NCBI RefSeq assembly: GCF_040183065.1
Contig: NC_091117.1
Span: 100,939,001 to 101,003,000 of the forward strand
Length of the DNA stretch: 64,000 nt
Direction: 5' to 3'
Source: Periplaneta americana
Lineage: Eukaryota > Arthropoda > Insecta > Blattodea > Blattidae
Below are positions 12,084-27,518 of the stretch, piece after piece. The first letter of the stretch is position 1. Every line of letters starts with the position of its first letter. The notes beneath the pieces were generated by a model. The model was not told the origin of the DNA. It saw only the letters and a program-made list of their open reading frames with translations, and did not search any database. A program made the translations under genes and the position numbers.

Positions 12084-13545
12084 TAGTGGTCAAAAAAAAG
12101 TTTTGCATATTGTGATTGACTGTAGTTTCTGCAATCAGTACTGACTGTCATTACAAGTTACAAAGGATGTCCAAAAATACAAAAAAAAAAAAATAAATCT
12201 TTTTATCTTACCATTTTAAGCAAACAGAAAACAAGCACATCAAAAAACTGAAAATGTAAGTTTTGTGCAAAAGAAAAAGCACTTTTCTGACTGTTCATTT
12301 GCATTTTCCTGGAAATTCAATAGAATGTATGGCCACCACAAGTTCGGAGACATGTTCGAACAGACTTGGCATGCTGTATACCAAATGGTTGAAATTGTTC
12401 TGGGACAGATTGTCCCACTCAATGGAGCTTTAATCGGTTCCTGATGGTTAACAGAAGGGTTTTCAGGATCAAATATAGCCTTCTTCAGTTGTGCCCACAC
12501 ATGTTCAGCATAATTCATATTCAGAGAATACACTGGTCACTCCATTCTGTAAATGCCATGTCTTTTAAGACAATCGTTGACAAGTTCTGCTCTATGGGGA
12601 TGAGAATTATAGTCCACTAGCATAAAGCCTTCACCCACAGTATCAGCAAAACCTGTAACCACAGGTTCGAGAATCCTATCTCTATATGCCTGAGCAGTCA
12701 TTTTTGTACGTCAACCAAACATGATCCCACCCCAAAACATGACAGAGCCTCCATTGTGATGATGGCATTCCAGGATTACAGAATTGCTCTTTCATGAGAG
12801 TTGCTTCAAATGCGAGTACTTCTGTTGTATGGGTGCAAGCTTATGGAGACTTCATCAAGAAACAGCATACATTTCCATTCTTTCTGGCGCCATTCCCTAC
12901 GATTTGTTGCCTACCTTACACATGCTGCCGTGTGTTGTGGCTCGAGTGAAGCTTTCCACAAGGGTCTCCTTGATTGAAGGTCTATGTCATGCAGTCAATT
13001 TCGAACCGTCTGGGTTGACACATTCACTCTAGTAGCCCTGAAGGAATAATGACAAAGTGGACACCGTGGCGGTTGGCTTACGGTGGGGCAAAAACCATAC
13101 ATACCAATCCTGCTTGTTGATTGTTTTACGTGGATTCCCTGCCATTGTCTGTCAGATACTGTCTGAGTATCTCTTCACTTTTCCCATAGTCTGCAAACGT
13201 CACTTTGATGCATTTCTACACAAGCAGTGATGTTCACTTGTTGCATACCTTTATGCCATAGACCTACAGTTATAATTCTGATCCGGTCCATAGCTGGAAT
13301 AGTCTCTTGCCACATTTACTGTGCACTGAATGCTGCATTCACTCTTTACTAAGCGTACAGGCGAATTTGGTAAAAACACCAGGCTGAATAAATCCTCCCT
13401 GTCGGCAGAACTTAGAACCTTTGCTTGGCTCAAAGCAACATACCTTACTTAAATTGAACTAAGAGCAATCATATGTAAACATGATTGACGTAGCATAACA
13501 TAAAATATGTATATTAGCAGTATGCAAAACTTTTTTTGAGCACTG
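12084..13545 (-). mobile_element. Tc1-type element, both terminal repeats present
   Basis: The left end (TAGTGGTCAAAAAAAAG, then TTTTGCATA, 12084-12109) matches the reverse complement of the right end (CAGTGCTCAAAAAAAG, then TTTTGCATA, about 13520-13545) with few differences. These ends are typical of Tc1/mariner elements. TA lies next to the left end; TA is 2 bases off the right end. The length of about 1460 bases is normal for the family. The inside holds the decayed transposase listed next. Confidence 0.8.
12255..13200 (-). pseudogene. Tc1-type transposase inside the 12.1-13.5 kb element, decayed
   Basis: Minus-strand translation shows RVNVSTQTVRN and DLQSRRPL (N-terminal DNA-binding region), EWRQKEWKCMLFLDEVSISL in place of the first-Asp block, HNGGS-type sequence before the second Asp, and MNYAEHVWAQLKKAI (the EH of the third catalytic position is retained). 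Stops and frameshifts occur throughout. The catalytic Asp blocks look substituted, so the copy is old. Confidence 0.75.
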
Positions 13546-13549
13546 TGTA

Positions 13550-14188
13550 AGAGATTCCATATAACCTGCTCCAATATCTTGAACTGGGTAAAGCCAATTG
13601 AAGTATCATGGAAATTATACTCGACTGCTCAGAAATTGTAAAGAAGTAAATCTGCCCCATTACGCAAGTTTATACTTACCTCAGCTGTAGATGGGCATAT
13701 AATGGACTAATTGATAGTTCTGAGTGCTACAATGCTATTTTAAGTCACCTTGAAGAAGAAGGGGAAAATGTATTGAGAGAATTCTTCTGAAAGCTATTGA
13801 GAGAATTCTTCTGCATTGCAAGATCTAGTGTGATAAACCAATTTAAGTGAAGTGCAAAGACTATAAAAGCTATTTCATTTCATTAAAAGACTAAAATGAA
13901 CATTATAAAAACTTAAATAATTTGGTAGGTACACTTATATAATTAGGGCTCTGGTAATAATTCCAATGAAATTTTCATTTCGGCTTAGTGCTATCATATT
14001 CCTTCACTGGACCATTTTGTTACCGAAATTGACAATTTTTATGACAGTTTCGGTGTATGCAGACTCATAATTCACATGTTGAACAGAATAGTTTTGTTAC
14101 ATAAAATATGTCTTACATAGAATGAAGTGATTTGTTTCCAAATTTCATAAACTAGCAGATACTTTAAGAAGCACCATCCTAAAATAAG

Positions 14189-14190
<2 letters not shown>
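13550..14190. other. Non-coding spacer
   Basis: No gene or named repeat is seen. A short local duplication (ATTGAGAGAATTCTTCTG twice, 13773-13815) is present. Confidence 0.4.
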
Positions 14191-14192
<2 letters not shown>

Positions 14193-14263
<71 letters not shown>

Positions 14264-14278
14264 GCACGCACACACACC
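14193..14278 (+). repeat. (CA)n microsatellite, 5' flank of the LINE
   Basis: About 33 pure CA units are followed by three CACG variants and a few more CA units, then CCCCGCGCGCGCG. It has the same strand orientation as the giant CA tract at the 3' end of the LINE, which suggests that both are halves of one target microsatellite. Confidence 0.9.
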
Positions 14279-14728
14279 CCCGCGCGCGCGAAAGATTGCG
14301 CCCAATGAGTGACGATGATTTTAATCACTGGGTTTTGAGAAGATAAGTGCTAGTTTCGATCGTGTAACTGAGAAAGTGAACGTGTAGTGTGTTAGGCAGG
14401 TTAGGAAGTGATAGTGGTGGGGTTAGTGGCTCTTGGTCTGCCCTAATAATGGTGAGTTTTTATTAATAACAAAGTGGGACTCTTTTGAAACACACACTGT
14501 CTTCTGGATCGGTTGGGATTCATGTGCTGTAAAGACACTGGACGTTAATTTACTGCTTCCCCGACGGATGTCGTCTATTAGGGATCAGGGAAGCACTGGT
14601 CGGGAAGAAACCGTACACAAGTGTGCGTGAATGAGCAACAGGGGAAGACCTCATAGCTGTGAGAACTGTTGAGGAACCTTTTGGAGTAAAGCCATAAGAC
14701 TGCTACGTAATATAACTTCGTGGTAAAC

Positions 14729-15793
14729 ATGACACACGACGTAGATCAATGTGTAGAGAATGCACTGAATGTACTCGTCAGTGTAACGGACAAAAGTGGA
14801 AATCTAAGAAATGACCTGAGGAGAGATATCCTAAACTCAGTAAGTGAACTAAGAAAGTCATTTATGGAGCTCAAAAGTGAGGCAGAAGAAAGGGAAACCG
14901 TGGTTAAAAGACTAGAAGAAGAAGTAAAGAAACTGGGAGGTCAATGCACGGCCGCTGCAAGCAGAGAAGCAGAGGAAGTTTCGCAATCTCTTAATGTTAA
15001 GAGAAATTATAGAGCTGCTCTCCGAGGCGATAGAACAGAAAATATTGACAAGAGATACAAGATACTCATAAAATCCAAAATGAATGAATCCACTGAGGCA
15101 ATGAAAGTGATACTGAAACGAAAGATCAACCCAACTCAGCTGAAGGTTGGCATAAACTCCATGAAAACACTAAGAGATGGGAGATTGATCATAGAGTCCG
15201 GAAGTAAGAGTGAAATTGAGCTGCTGGGGAAAACGATTGAAGAGAAGTGCAGCCAACAACTGGAAGTAAATGTCCCCAAACTACGTAATCCAAATGTGAT
15301 CATTTACAATATCCCAGAGGAAATATCGATTGAAAATGCAGCTGAAATCATAAGTTCACAAAATGGAGAACGTAATGTAAATGAAAATTCAATAAGACCT
15401 AAATTTATAATGACAAATAGAAGAAATACGAGACATTTGGTAGCAGAAGTGAATCCTGAAACATGGAGAAACATAGTGCAAAGAAAACTGAAGATTGGTT
15501 GGCAGATATGTAATGTTGAGGATTATGTAAAAATCAACAGATGCTTTAAATGCAGCAAGTTCAATCACAGAGCAGAGGAGTGTAAGGGAGAGGAAACTTG
15601 CCCTCTTTGTACAGGAACACATAAATTGAAGGAATGCAAAGCAACACAAAATGAGCTGAAATGTATCACCTGCGTCACACATAATAAATATAATAAGAAT
15701 GAGAAAGTATGTGAAAATCACTCATCTTTAGATAAAAACTGCCCGGGTTTGCAATCAATAATAAGGAAGTACAGACAAAATACGGAGTACTAA
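14729..15793 (+). CDS. LINE ORF1 protein (gag-like RNA-binding)
   Basis: An intact frame of 354 residues from the ATG at 14729 (an in-frame GTG lies 9 bases earlier, but ATG is the reasonable start). Residues about 30-80 are charged and heptad-like (SELRKSFMELKSEAEER and following), a predicted coiled coil for self-association. The C-terminal third has zinc knuckles: CFKCSKFNHRAEEC from residue 272 (CX2CX4HX4C), CPLCTGTHKLKEC (CX2CX3HX4C) and a looser third Cys/His set. Such ORF1 proteins bind the element RNA and form the ribonucleoprotein with ORF2. It ends in TAA one base before the ORF2 ATG. No lesion is seen, in contrast to ORF2. Confidence 0.9.
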   Translation: MTHDVDQCVENALNVLVSVTDKSGNLRNDLRRDILNSVSELRKSFMELKSEAEERETVVKRLEEEVKKLGGQCTAAASREAEEVSQSLNVKRNYRAALRGDRTENIDKRYKILIKSKMNESTEAMKVILKRKINPTQLKVGINSMKTLRDGRLIIESGSKSEIELLGKTIEEKCSQQLEVNVPKLRNPNVIIYNIPEEISIENAAEIISSQNGERNVNENSIRPKFIMTNRRNTRHLVAEVNPETWRNIVQRKLKIGWQICNVEDYVKINRCFKCSKFNHRAEECKGEETCPLCTGTHKLKECKATQNELKCITCVTHNKYNKNEKVCENHSSLDKNCPGLQSIIRKYRQNTEY

Positions 15794-15794
15794 A

Positions 15795-18700
15795 ATGGGA
15801 GGCCCTGGAGCACCATTTACCCAAAGCAAACTGACGAATAAAATTCAAGTCAGAAATACACAAATAAATGTCATACAAATTAATTTACAGCACTCCAGAA
15901 CAGCAACAGATAATTTAATGGAAATAATAAATCTCCAAGGAATAGATATAGTCCTCATTCAGGAACCATATATAATAAAGAACAAGGTAGCAGGAATCTC
16001 CAGAAACTTTAAAATACTGAGTCAAGGAGAAAATAAAATCAGAGCTGCAATATTAATCGCAAATAGATATATCGACGCGATTCTCATAAGCCAACTGACT
16101 GATGGAGATGCAGCAGTTATAGAAATTATCTATGGAAACCTAAGGTTCTATGCAGCTAGCATTTACATGGACATGGAAACTGATATCAACAATGATCTGA
16201 GAAAGATGGATAAAATAATAGATTACACTAAGGGATCAGGTCTACTGATTGCCGTGGATAGTAATGCTAGATCCAAAACATGGCACGACACAATTACAAA
16301 CCCCAGAGGAAGAATTATAGAAGAATATCTGAGCTCAAAACAACTTTACATCATGAATGAGGAAAGCGAAAACACAACATTCGAAAGTAAAAATGGGAAG
16401 AGCAATAACGACTTATCAATAACCAACAGTAAATTAATGCCAAGACTCAAAGAATGGGAATGTGGAAGAGAAGAAAGCTGCTCAGATCACCGTTATATCA
16501 CCTACAATATTAAACAATGTATAGATGAAATAACAGAACTCAAATTCTATGGTACAAAATATATCTTTAATGAAGAAAAGTTGGAAGAATTTAGTAAGGT
16601 CATAAAAAGGGAACTGTCTCAAAACGTAATAATGTTAACAAATAACATAACAACAGAAGAAATAGACGAGGAACTGAGTAGACTGACTAGCACAGAAACA
16701 GACTCTGAAAAAATAGTTCAACAGTTTGAAGAAAACGTTAGCAAAGCATGCAAAAAATGTTTTAGAGTCTCTAAACCAACAAATAAAATAAATAAGAGAA
16801 AATCACTCCCCTGGTGGACCACTGATCTGACAATTATGCGCAAAAAGACAAATGCACTAAGACGACGATACCAAAAAACAAAAAATAATCAGGAATTGAG
16901 AGAACAGTGAAAAACGCAATATATGGAAGAAAAGAAGAAGTATGAGAAAACCATAAAAAAAGAAAAAATAGAATCATGGAAACAGTATTGCAATCTCACA
17001 TCATCAAACAATCCCTGGAATGCAGTTTATCGTTTAGCAACAGGAAAAACAAGAAGCTCCCCACATCTGACTACTCTAACGAAACCCGACGGCACAGCTA
17101 CACAAGATCTTAAAGAGACAATGAACTATATGCTGGATTACTTCGTTCCAGAAGACAAGGAAATTGAGGACAATGAATATCACAAACTTGTAAGAACAGA
17201 AAACCTCAATTACATAGCAACTCAGAACGACCGAGAATTCACACAGGGAGAAGTAAAAGACATCTTAGAAAGAATGGATCCAAGGAAAACACCTGGAGAA
17301 GATGGAATCACTAGTAAGATCTTACTTAAAGTCTTTGAAAGCTTTCCGAAATATATGACTGCCATTTATAACAGCTGTCTAAGAATTGGTAATTTCCCTG
17401 AGCAATGGAAGAGAGCTACATTAATACCTATAGTGAAGCCAGGAAACGAAAAAATCTCAGAGGTCAGAAAATATCGCCCGATCAGTTTATTGAACACAGC
17501 AGGGAAAGTGCTAGAGAAACTTTTAATCAGTAGAATATCTCATCATGTGTACACAAAAAATTTAGTTAACGATAGTCAATATGGCTTTACACCATAAAAA
17601 AGTACTACAGATGCAGCAATGGCAGTCAAAGGCTACGTTGAAGAAAACTTAAGAAGCGGCCAGAGTGTGGTGTTGATAAGTCTCGATGTACAGGGAGCCT
17701 TCGATGCAGCCTGGTGGCCTAGTATACTGAAGAGCCTGAGAGATTTCAACTGTCCAAGCAATTTGTATAATCTTACAAGAAACTACTTCAGTCAGCGAAC
17801 TGCAGTCTTGGCAGTTAACAACATTAAAATTGAGAGAAAAGTAAGCAAGGGCTGCCCCCAAGGATCCTGCAGTGGACCTGGATTTTGGAATTTACAGTAC
17901 AATTCGCTACTCAATTTAAATTACACAAGACACACAAAAGTGGTAGCATTTGCCGATGATCTACTAGTAATAACAAAAGGTACAAGCACTCTGGAGGCGG
18001 AAAATTATGCTAATGTAGAACTAAAAAAAATCGAGTACTGGGCCAAGAACAACAAAATCAGGTTCAATGAACAAAAGACAAAAGCTCTGCTGATTAACAG
18101 AAAACGCAAAGACGGAAGAAACATAAATATTTACCTCAACAACAAAGCAATAGAGCAAGTGGAAAGAATAAAATATTTAGGAATAATTATTGATCAGAAC
18201 TTCAACTTCAACGACCACATACAGCACGTTACGGAGAAAACTATTAAATTAATACATGCATTATCCAAATCAGCCAAGCTGAACTGGGGTCTTCAACATC
18301 AAGCTCTAAAAACGATATACAAAGGTGCAATCCTACCATTGTTATCCTATGCAGCACCGGTGTGGATAGAAGCACTTAACAGGAAATACAACTGCACGAA
18401 GTACATAAGAGTGCAAAGATTAATAAATATAAAAATAGCTAAAGCATTTCGCACCACTTCCACTGAAGCTCTCTGCGTATTGACAGGACTGACACCCATC
18501 ATTTACAAACTACGAGAAATCGCTGACGAGTACAAAATAATGAAACAAAGCTCAGAATGGCAAGTGGATATTCCATTAAATTACAAGAAATGGCCTCACC
18601 CAGTGGACTTTCCTACAATACAGGAGGCAAACCCAAAGAAGAATTACACTGTTGAAGTATATACGGATGGAAGCAGAACAGAACAAGGGGTAGGCTCTGG

Positions 18701-19506
18701 AATAGCAATATTCATCCACAATGAAATAGTACATCAGCTACAGTACAAATTAGACAAACATTGTTCCAACAATCAGGCAGAGCAGCTAGCAATCCTGAAG
18801 GCAATGGAAAAAATTGAGACAATAGATCTAATGTTGAACAGCCCTAAAAATGCAGCAATATACACAGACAGTAAAGTTACACTAGATTCACTACGGAACA
18901 CTAAAAACCATAATCAATTAATAGAATCAATTAGGGAGAAATTCAGAATACTAAGCAAACAAAACTGGACAATAGATATAGGATGGGTTAAGGCTCACAT
19001 AGGGATACAAGGGAATGAAATGGCCGACAAACTGGCAAAAAGGGCAACAGTACTAGAAGGGTTGGAGTGCTACAAAAAGATCCCAAAAAGTACCATCCAG
19101 AAAATATTGCGAGAGGAAAGTATAGCAAAATGGGAAAATGAATGGAGAAACACCACGAAAGGAGAAGAAACCAGACAATACTTTCCTACAGTCGCAAAAA
19201 GACTTAAACTAAGGATAACACTGACACCAAACCTCACTACAATGTTAACAGGACATGGATGAACTAAGAGCATACTACCAACGATTCCACATCACTGAAG
19301 ACTCAACCTGTTCCTGTAGAGGAGGGGAGCAAACAGTTAACCACATCCTATATGACTGTAACAAACTCGACGAGGACAGAAAGAAACTAAAAAGAAATAT
19401 AATTCAAAAGGGAGGAACATGGCCTGCAAATAAAATGCAACTAATAGGAAAGTTCATGAATGAATATCGAAAATTTATTAATGCTATTGAGTTAGAGAAT
19501 TTATAA
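15795..19506 (+). pseudogene. LINE ORF2 (endonuclease, RT, RNase H), broken
   Basis: Frame-by-frame translation shows an APE endonuclease (INLQHS, IVLIQEPYI, VDSNARSKTWHD and SDHRYI) and a reverse transcriptase (YRPISLLNTAGKVLEKLL, SLDVQGAFDAAWW, CPQGS and FADD near 17950). An RNase H follows (EVYTDGSR, NNQAEQLAIL, AIYTDSK and VKAHIGIQGNEMADKLA). The C-terminal motif is CSCRGGEQTVNHILYDC. Three lesions are visible: TGA at 16908-16910, TAA at 17595-17597, both in the ongoing frame, and a one-base frame change near 19258. All enzymatic motifs are otherwise present, so this copy died recently. The endonuclease would nick the target and RT would prime on it. Confidence 0.9.
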
Positions 19507-23480
<3,974 letters not shown>

Positions 23481-23609
23481 AGAACTCCAGCTTCTTATGA
23501 GTAGGTAATCAGTAATCATGTTGCAGTATTCTGCTTAGAATCTGTAACTTCCAGTAGGAAATCTGAATGAAAAAATCTGTGTTTGAATGATAGAACCAAA
23601 ATCATCATC

Positions 23610-26600
23610 ATGTCGCTGTTGGCAGAATTGGAAGAACTTCAGCGTTGTCTAGAGGGAACAGCTGATTCAGATTCTGAGGAAGTAGCTGAACGACACAACA
23701 TGAATTCAAGCAAGGAAAGCGACCCTTTACCTTTAGGAATTGTATCTTCAAGTGATTCATATCATGTGGAAACTGTGTCTCAGAATGATTCGCCCCTTGA
23801 GGAAACTTTATCCAAAAATGATTCTTTTCCTATGGAAAGTGTGTCCGAAAATGATTCATCTTCTGTGGAAACTGTGTCAAAAAATGATTCATTTTCTGTG
23901 GAAACTGTGTCAAAAAATGATTCATTTTCTGTGGAAACTGTGTCCAAAAGTGATTTATCTCCTGTAGGATCTGTGGCTGAAAGTGAGACCAAAAGTGAGT
24001 CATCTTTCGTAGAAACTGTAACCAAAAGTGATTTAACTACTGTAAAATCTGTGTCCAGTGATTTGAAGTCTGCTGAGAAGCAAGAGTCTGTGGAACTAGC
24101 AAATAGTAAACCCCAGGATTTAGGAGGCACCTCAGAATTTGGAGGTTCTGGAGACATGAGCATATCAAGTGAAACTCCAACAAACAATGCACCCAAATTT
24201 GATATTGATACAGAAGATTCTGATACTTCAGTACAGAAATCTTTTCCATCAACAAATATAGACTTAAAAGTGAAGATATCTCCCACAAAACATACCGAAA
24301 TAGAAATTCCAGTCTTACATCAAGATGAGCAGGTGGTTTCTGAGGATCATATTGAAGATGATAGCCTACATATAGAACTTCAGACAATGATGAATGATGT
24401 GAAGGATTCTTCTTCAGAACAAGAGGATGTCAAGGCCTCCTCTACAGGAAAATTTTCTGAAATCGAATTACCTACCAAAATACAGGAGGAGGATGAGGAA
24501 CAGAAGACAAATATTGGTAAAGTGAAAGAATCTACAGAGAAACAGAGAAAAGGTGAACACATGGCTCCTCAAATGTCAAGACCAAAAAGTCCCCAATCAG
24601 AAATTGTAATAAAGAGATCATCACCAGGAGCAGATAAAACATCACAACTCAGTCCTGAGAATAAAGATACAAAACAGACTTCAGCCACTTTGCAAGCTTC
24701 TGTAGTGTCAACCAGAAATACAGAAGGTGAATTGAAAACATTAAGCATTCCTGTACCGAATGTTGGTGTAAGAGCTCTGAAATTATTAAGCACTCCTGTC
24801 TCAAATGTTGGTGTGGGAACTCTGAAATTGCCTGTCTTATGTTTACAAGACCACATAAAGAAAAATACTAATCCTATTCTGAACATTGACAGAATAGAAG
24901 AAATGAAAATATTAAATGGTAAACCAGTAATAAGGGTAAAGAAAATTTCAGCAGAATATGTTCCTAAAAATATTACCAATGTTCAATTGCAAGGATCAGC
25001 TAGTCTACATAATTCAGTATTAAACAAGACAAAATGCATTTCTATACAAGATAAGTCACAGACAGAAAACAAAAGAAAAGTTTCTTTTCATATTGGACGT
25101 AAAGATACAGCTACACATGTGCATGGAGAGACTGATAGTAAAACACATAATTTGAAGCCACTCATTAGAAAACGGAAACTTTCCTCTGAGTCTGTACATG
25201 AAATACTGAGTACTGCCACGTCACATAAAGATTTGGAAAAGAAATTCACAGCAATTCCTTCTATAACGACTGGGACAAAGAAACTGATTGTCTCCTTGCA
25301 GTCCAATGCAGCAAATGAAAATGTTTCCTTCCAGGAGATTAAAGCTTTGGAATCAGTTTCCAAGTTAGAATCTAAGACAGATCAATCAGCTACTTTAAAG
25401 GAATTACCTGGTACAGCACTGGCTAGGAAAAGGAGGACATCATCTGATCCTACAGATACAAGTAGTACGAATCCTATATTGAAGAAACGAAGGAAACTGT
25501 CTGCCTCAGAAATGAGTAGTACATCTTATGAAGTATCAAATTTGAAAGTAACTGACCCATCTGATACTTACAAAAGTATATCTGTTACGAAAAATGTGAA
25601 GGGAGCAGTATCACAAGAGTCTAAGCACAATGCTGAGGTACTTCATGTGACTGACATCAAGAAGCTGAACATGTCAGTTGATCAAAAAGTTGGTTGTGAT
25701 ACAAAAAAAGAATTCTTGGAGGCAAAAGTTGTTTTGAAGAAACTGATCATACCAGCACCTAAATGCCTTGTAAGAAACACGGAAAAATCTGTAAAAACGA
25801 AGCCACAAAGTCTTCAAAAAACATTGGAAAAGGTTTCGAAGGTATTGCAAGAGACACTTGTGGAAAGTCCGAAAGAAAAGAGAAACATTGTGAGGCCATT
25901 AAAACTAGAAGATTCTGTTGTAGGACCATTAAAAAGAAAACAGGGTGTTAAGAGACAGCAGACAAATGTTAGTAAACCTTTACAACAAAATGTTCACAAA
26001 ATTGACAAAAAATCAAAGCAACAAAGAATTCTGGGAAGATCCAAGCAACAAGATCTTATAAGCAAGTCTGCACGACATAAAATTATTAAAAAATCATTAC
26101 CAAAAATAATGAGAAAACAAGTTGTACAGCAAAATTCTCGTCTAAAATCCGTGCATCAGAAAAGTGTTTCGAGATCAGTGCAGAAGATAAATATAATTTC
26201 AAAATCATTGCAACAACAGAAAATCTCTTTGAAACAAAAGCAACAGAAAATTATTTCCAAACAAGTACAAAAATCAAAAGTTTCAAAGCCAAAATCATTG
26301 AAATCAATGTCCATGCCAAGTATTGCACTCAGACTGAGTTCCAGGAAAAGGACAGTTGCAACTAAAATTGCTTCCAACAGACTCAAGAAAACACTATCAA
26401 CTGTGCAGTCTAGAAAAATTACTCGATCCACCACAACCAGGTCTACGAGAAATTCTCAAGAAGTAAGACCGTTCTCCGGAACGAAATTATCGGTGAATTC
26501 TCAGAAGATGTCGGCATGTGTTACATCTATAAAACCTGCAAGACAAGTATCATTTGGAAATGTAAAACGTGCAAAGAACATGGAAAAATCTGTAGTGAAA

Positions 26601-27518
26601 AAACAAGAGAAGAAAGTAATTTCAAGTAATAATAAACAGGTTGATCAAAAGAATATCCCAAAGAAGAGTACAAAAGTTCCTTCTCTTATAACACGATCTC
26701 TCTCAAAAGACTCTCCAAAAAATAGATCTGTTGCTCTGAAAAAGTCGGTTCCCTCTGTTAATTCTGTTGCAAAGAAAGTAAACAAGAAAACTCAAGTAAT
26801 GCTGATACAACCAAAGAAAATACTGACTACAGATAAGAAGGCACAAAATATGCTACAGCCTTCTTGTGAAAAAGAAAATAATTCAGAAAATGCTGAGAAT
26901 ATGGCTGAGGATGAGTGGATTGTCGAAGTTTTGCTAGATGAGAACGAGATGGACATTTCAGAAGGCAGTGCACATAATGAAATTGTGGACATTAACAAGG
27001 TGAGCTCCAGTGACGATAGACCTAGAGGTTCACTTGTGAGCGACAGTGAAAGAATTGAGTGTGACTCTAGTACTGATACCAACAAAAGCAAAAATATTGC
27101 CATCTATAGTAGACATGCAAAAAAGATTGTTGATGACAGGACATCATCAGACAAAAATACCGAGAAAACAGTCACACTAAGTAATACCAAGCAGGTCTCC
27201 AGCTCTGTCACAGAAGGAAAGGTACCTGAAGAACACATTAGCATGTCAGCAGAGAAGAAGATGGCGGAGATGAGGAAGGCAATTGGTGATCTTGAACGAA
27301 TTGCTGACAGAAGTATGCTTCGCCTTAAAGCAGAGGAGAGACAGGTGATGTACCTGCATAACAAGTTACGTCAGTATGAAAATGACAAACATTACAGAAT
27401 GCTGAGGAAGATAATGCGAGATGCTGCCCCTGGACCAAAGCAGAATAATGATGCTGTGTTTATCCTTGATCTCATCCTCAGTTACTGTCCTGCAGATGAA
27501 GATCCTGCAAATAGCTAA
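23610..27518 (+). CDS. Unrecognised large basic Ser/Lys-rich protein
   Basis: One uninterrupted frame of 1302 codons, far too long for chance in AT-rich DNA. The ATG at 23610 is chosen because MSLLAELEELQRCLEG begins a good amphipathic helix; a TTG further upstream is not a eukaryotic start. Residues about 45-150 hold 11-residue repeats of the form VETVSKNDSFS encoded by 33-base units. The middle (about 400-1120) is strongly basic, with many SKQ, KKS and QQK runs and short RKRR/KKRRK clusters that could be nuclear import signals. Residues about 1110-1160 are acidic. The last 90 residues form a charged coiled coil and a hydrophobic helix (FILDLILSYC). No catalytic domain or transposon motif is visible. 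TAA at 27516-27518 is directly followed by GTATGT, a possible splice donor. By composition a disordered nuclear or chromosome/microtubule-binding protein is plausible; this is inference only. Confidence 0.8.
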   Translation: MSLLAELEELQRCLEGTADSDSEEVAERHNMNSSKESDPLPLGIVSSSDSYHVETVSQNDSPLEETLSKNDSFPMESVSENDSSSVETVSKNDSFSVETVSKNDSFSVETVSKSDLSPVGSVAESETKSESSFVETVTKSDLTTVKSVSSDLKSAEKQESVELANSKPQDLGGTSEFGGSGDMSISSETPTNNAPKFDIDTEDSDTSVQKSFPSTNIDLKVKISPTKHTEIEIPVLHQDEQVVSEDHIEDDSLHIELQTMMNDVKDSSSEQEDVKASSTGKFSEIELPTKIQEEDEEQKTNIGKVKESTEKQRKGEHMAPQMSRPKSPQSEIVIKRSSPGADKTSQLSPENKDTKQTSATLQASVVSTRNTEGELKTLSIPVPNVGVRALKLLSTPVSNVGVGTLKLPVLCLQDHIKKNTNPILNIDRIEEMKILNGKPVIRVKKISAEYVPKNITNVQLQGSASLHNSVLNKTKCISIQDKSQTENKRKVSFHIGRKDTATHVHGETDSKTHNLKPLIRKRKLSSESVHEILSTATSHKDLEKKFTAIPSITTGTKKLIVSLQSNAANENVSFQEIKALESVSKLESKTDQSATLKELPGTALARKRRTSSDPTDTSSTNPILKKRRKLSASEMSSTSYEVSNLKVTDPSDTYKSISVTKNVKGAVSQESKHNAEVLHVTDIKKLNMSVDQKVGCDTKKEFLEAKVVLKKLIIPAPKCLVRNTEKSVKTKPQSLQKTLEKVSKVLQETLVESPKEKRNIVRPLKLEDSVVGPLKRKQGVKRQQTNVSKPLQQNVHKIDKKSKQQRILGRSKQQDLISKSARHKIIKKSLPKIMRKQVVQQNSRLKSVHQKSVSRSVQKINIISKSLQQQKISLKQKQQKIISKQVQKSKVSKPKSLKSMSMPSIALRLSSRKRTVATKIASNRLKKTLSTVQSRKITRSTTTRSTRNSQEVRPFSGTKLSVNSQKMSACVTSIKPARQVSFGNVKRAKNMEKSVVKKQEKKVISSNNKQVDQKNIPKKSTKVPSLITRSLSKDSPKNRSVALKKSVPSVNSVAKKVNKKTQVMLIQPKKILTTDKKAQNMLQPSCEKENNSENAENMAEDEWIVEVLLDENEMDISEGSAHNEIVDINKVSSSDDRPRGSLVSDSERIECDSSTDTNKSKNIAIYSRHAKKIVDDRTSSDKNTEKTVTLSNTKQVSSSVTEGKVPEEHISMSAEKKMAEMRKAIGDLERIADRSMLRLKAEERQVMYLHNKLRQYENDKHYRMLRKIMRDAAPGPKQNNDAVFILDLILSYCPADEDPANS
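23740..24060 (+). repeat. 33-base coding repeats in the 23.6 kb gene
   Basis: The unit TGTGGAAACTGTGTC plus a variable AAAAATGATTCATTTTC part recurs; two central copies are nearly identical and more distant copies lie on both sides. Each unit gives 11 residues ending in Ser/Asp-rich sequence. It preserves frame, so copy number can vary without breaking the protein. Confidence 0.85.

Noticed and set aside
14072-14305. Cys-Val repeat frame
   Set aside because: It reads the CA repeat on the minus strand.
23740-24060. Regular repeats considered as a CRISPR array
   Set aside because: They are tandem, in-frame coding repeats without unique spacers, in a eukaryotic genome.
23740-24387. Overlapping frames of 75-168 codons on both strands inside the 23.6 kb gene
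   Set aside because: They mirror the repeat and codon bias of the real frame and have no independent support.
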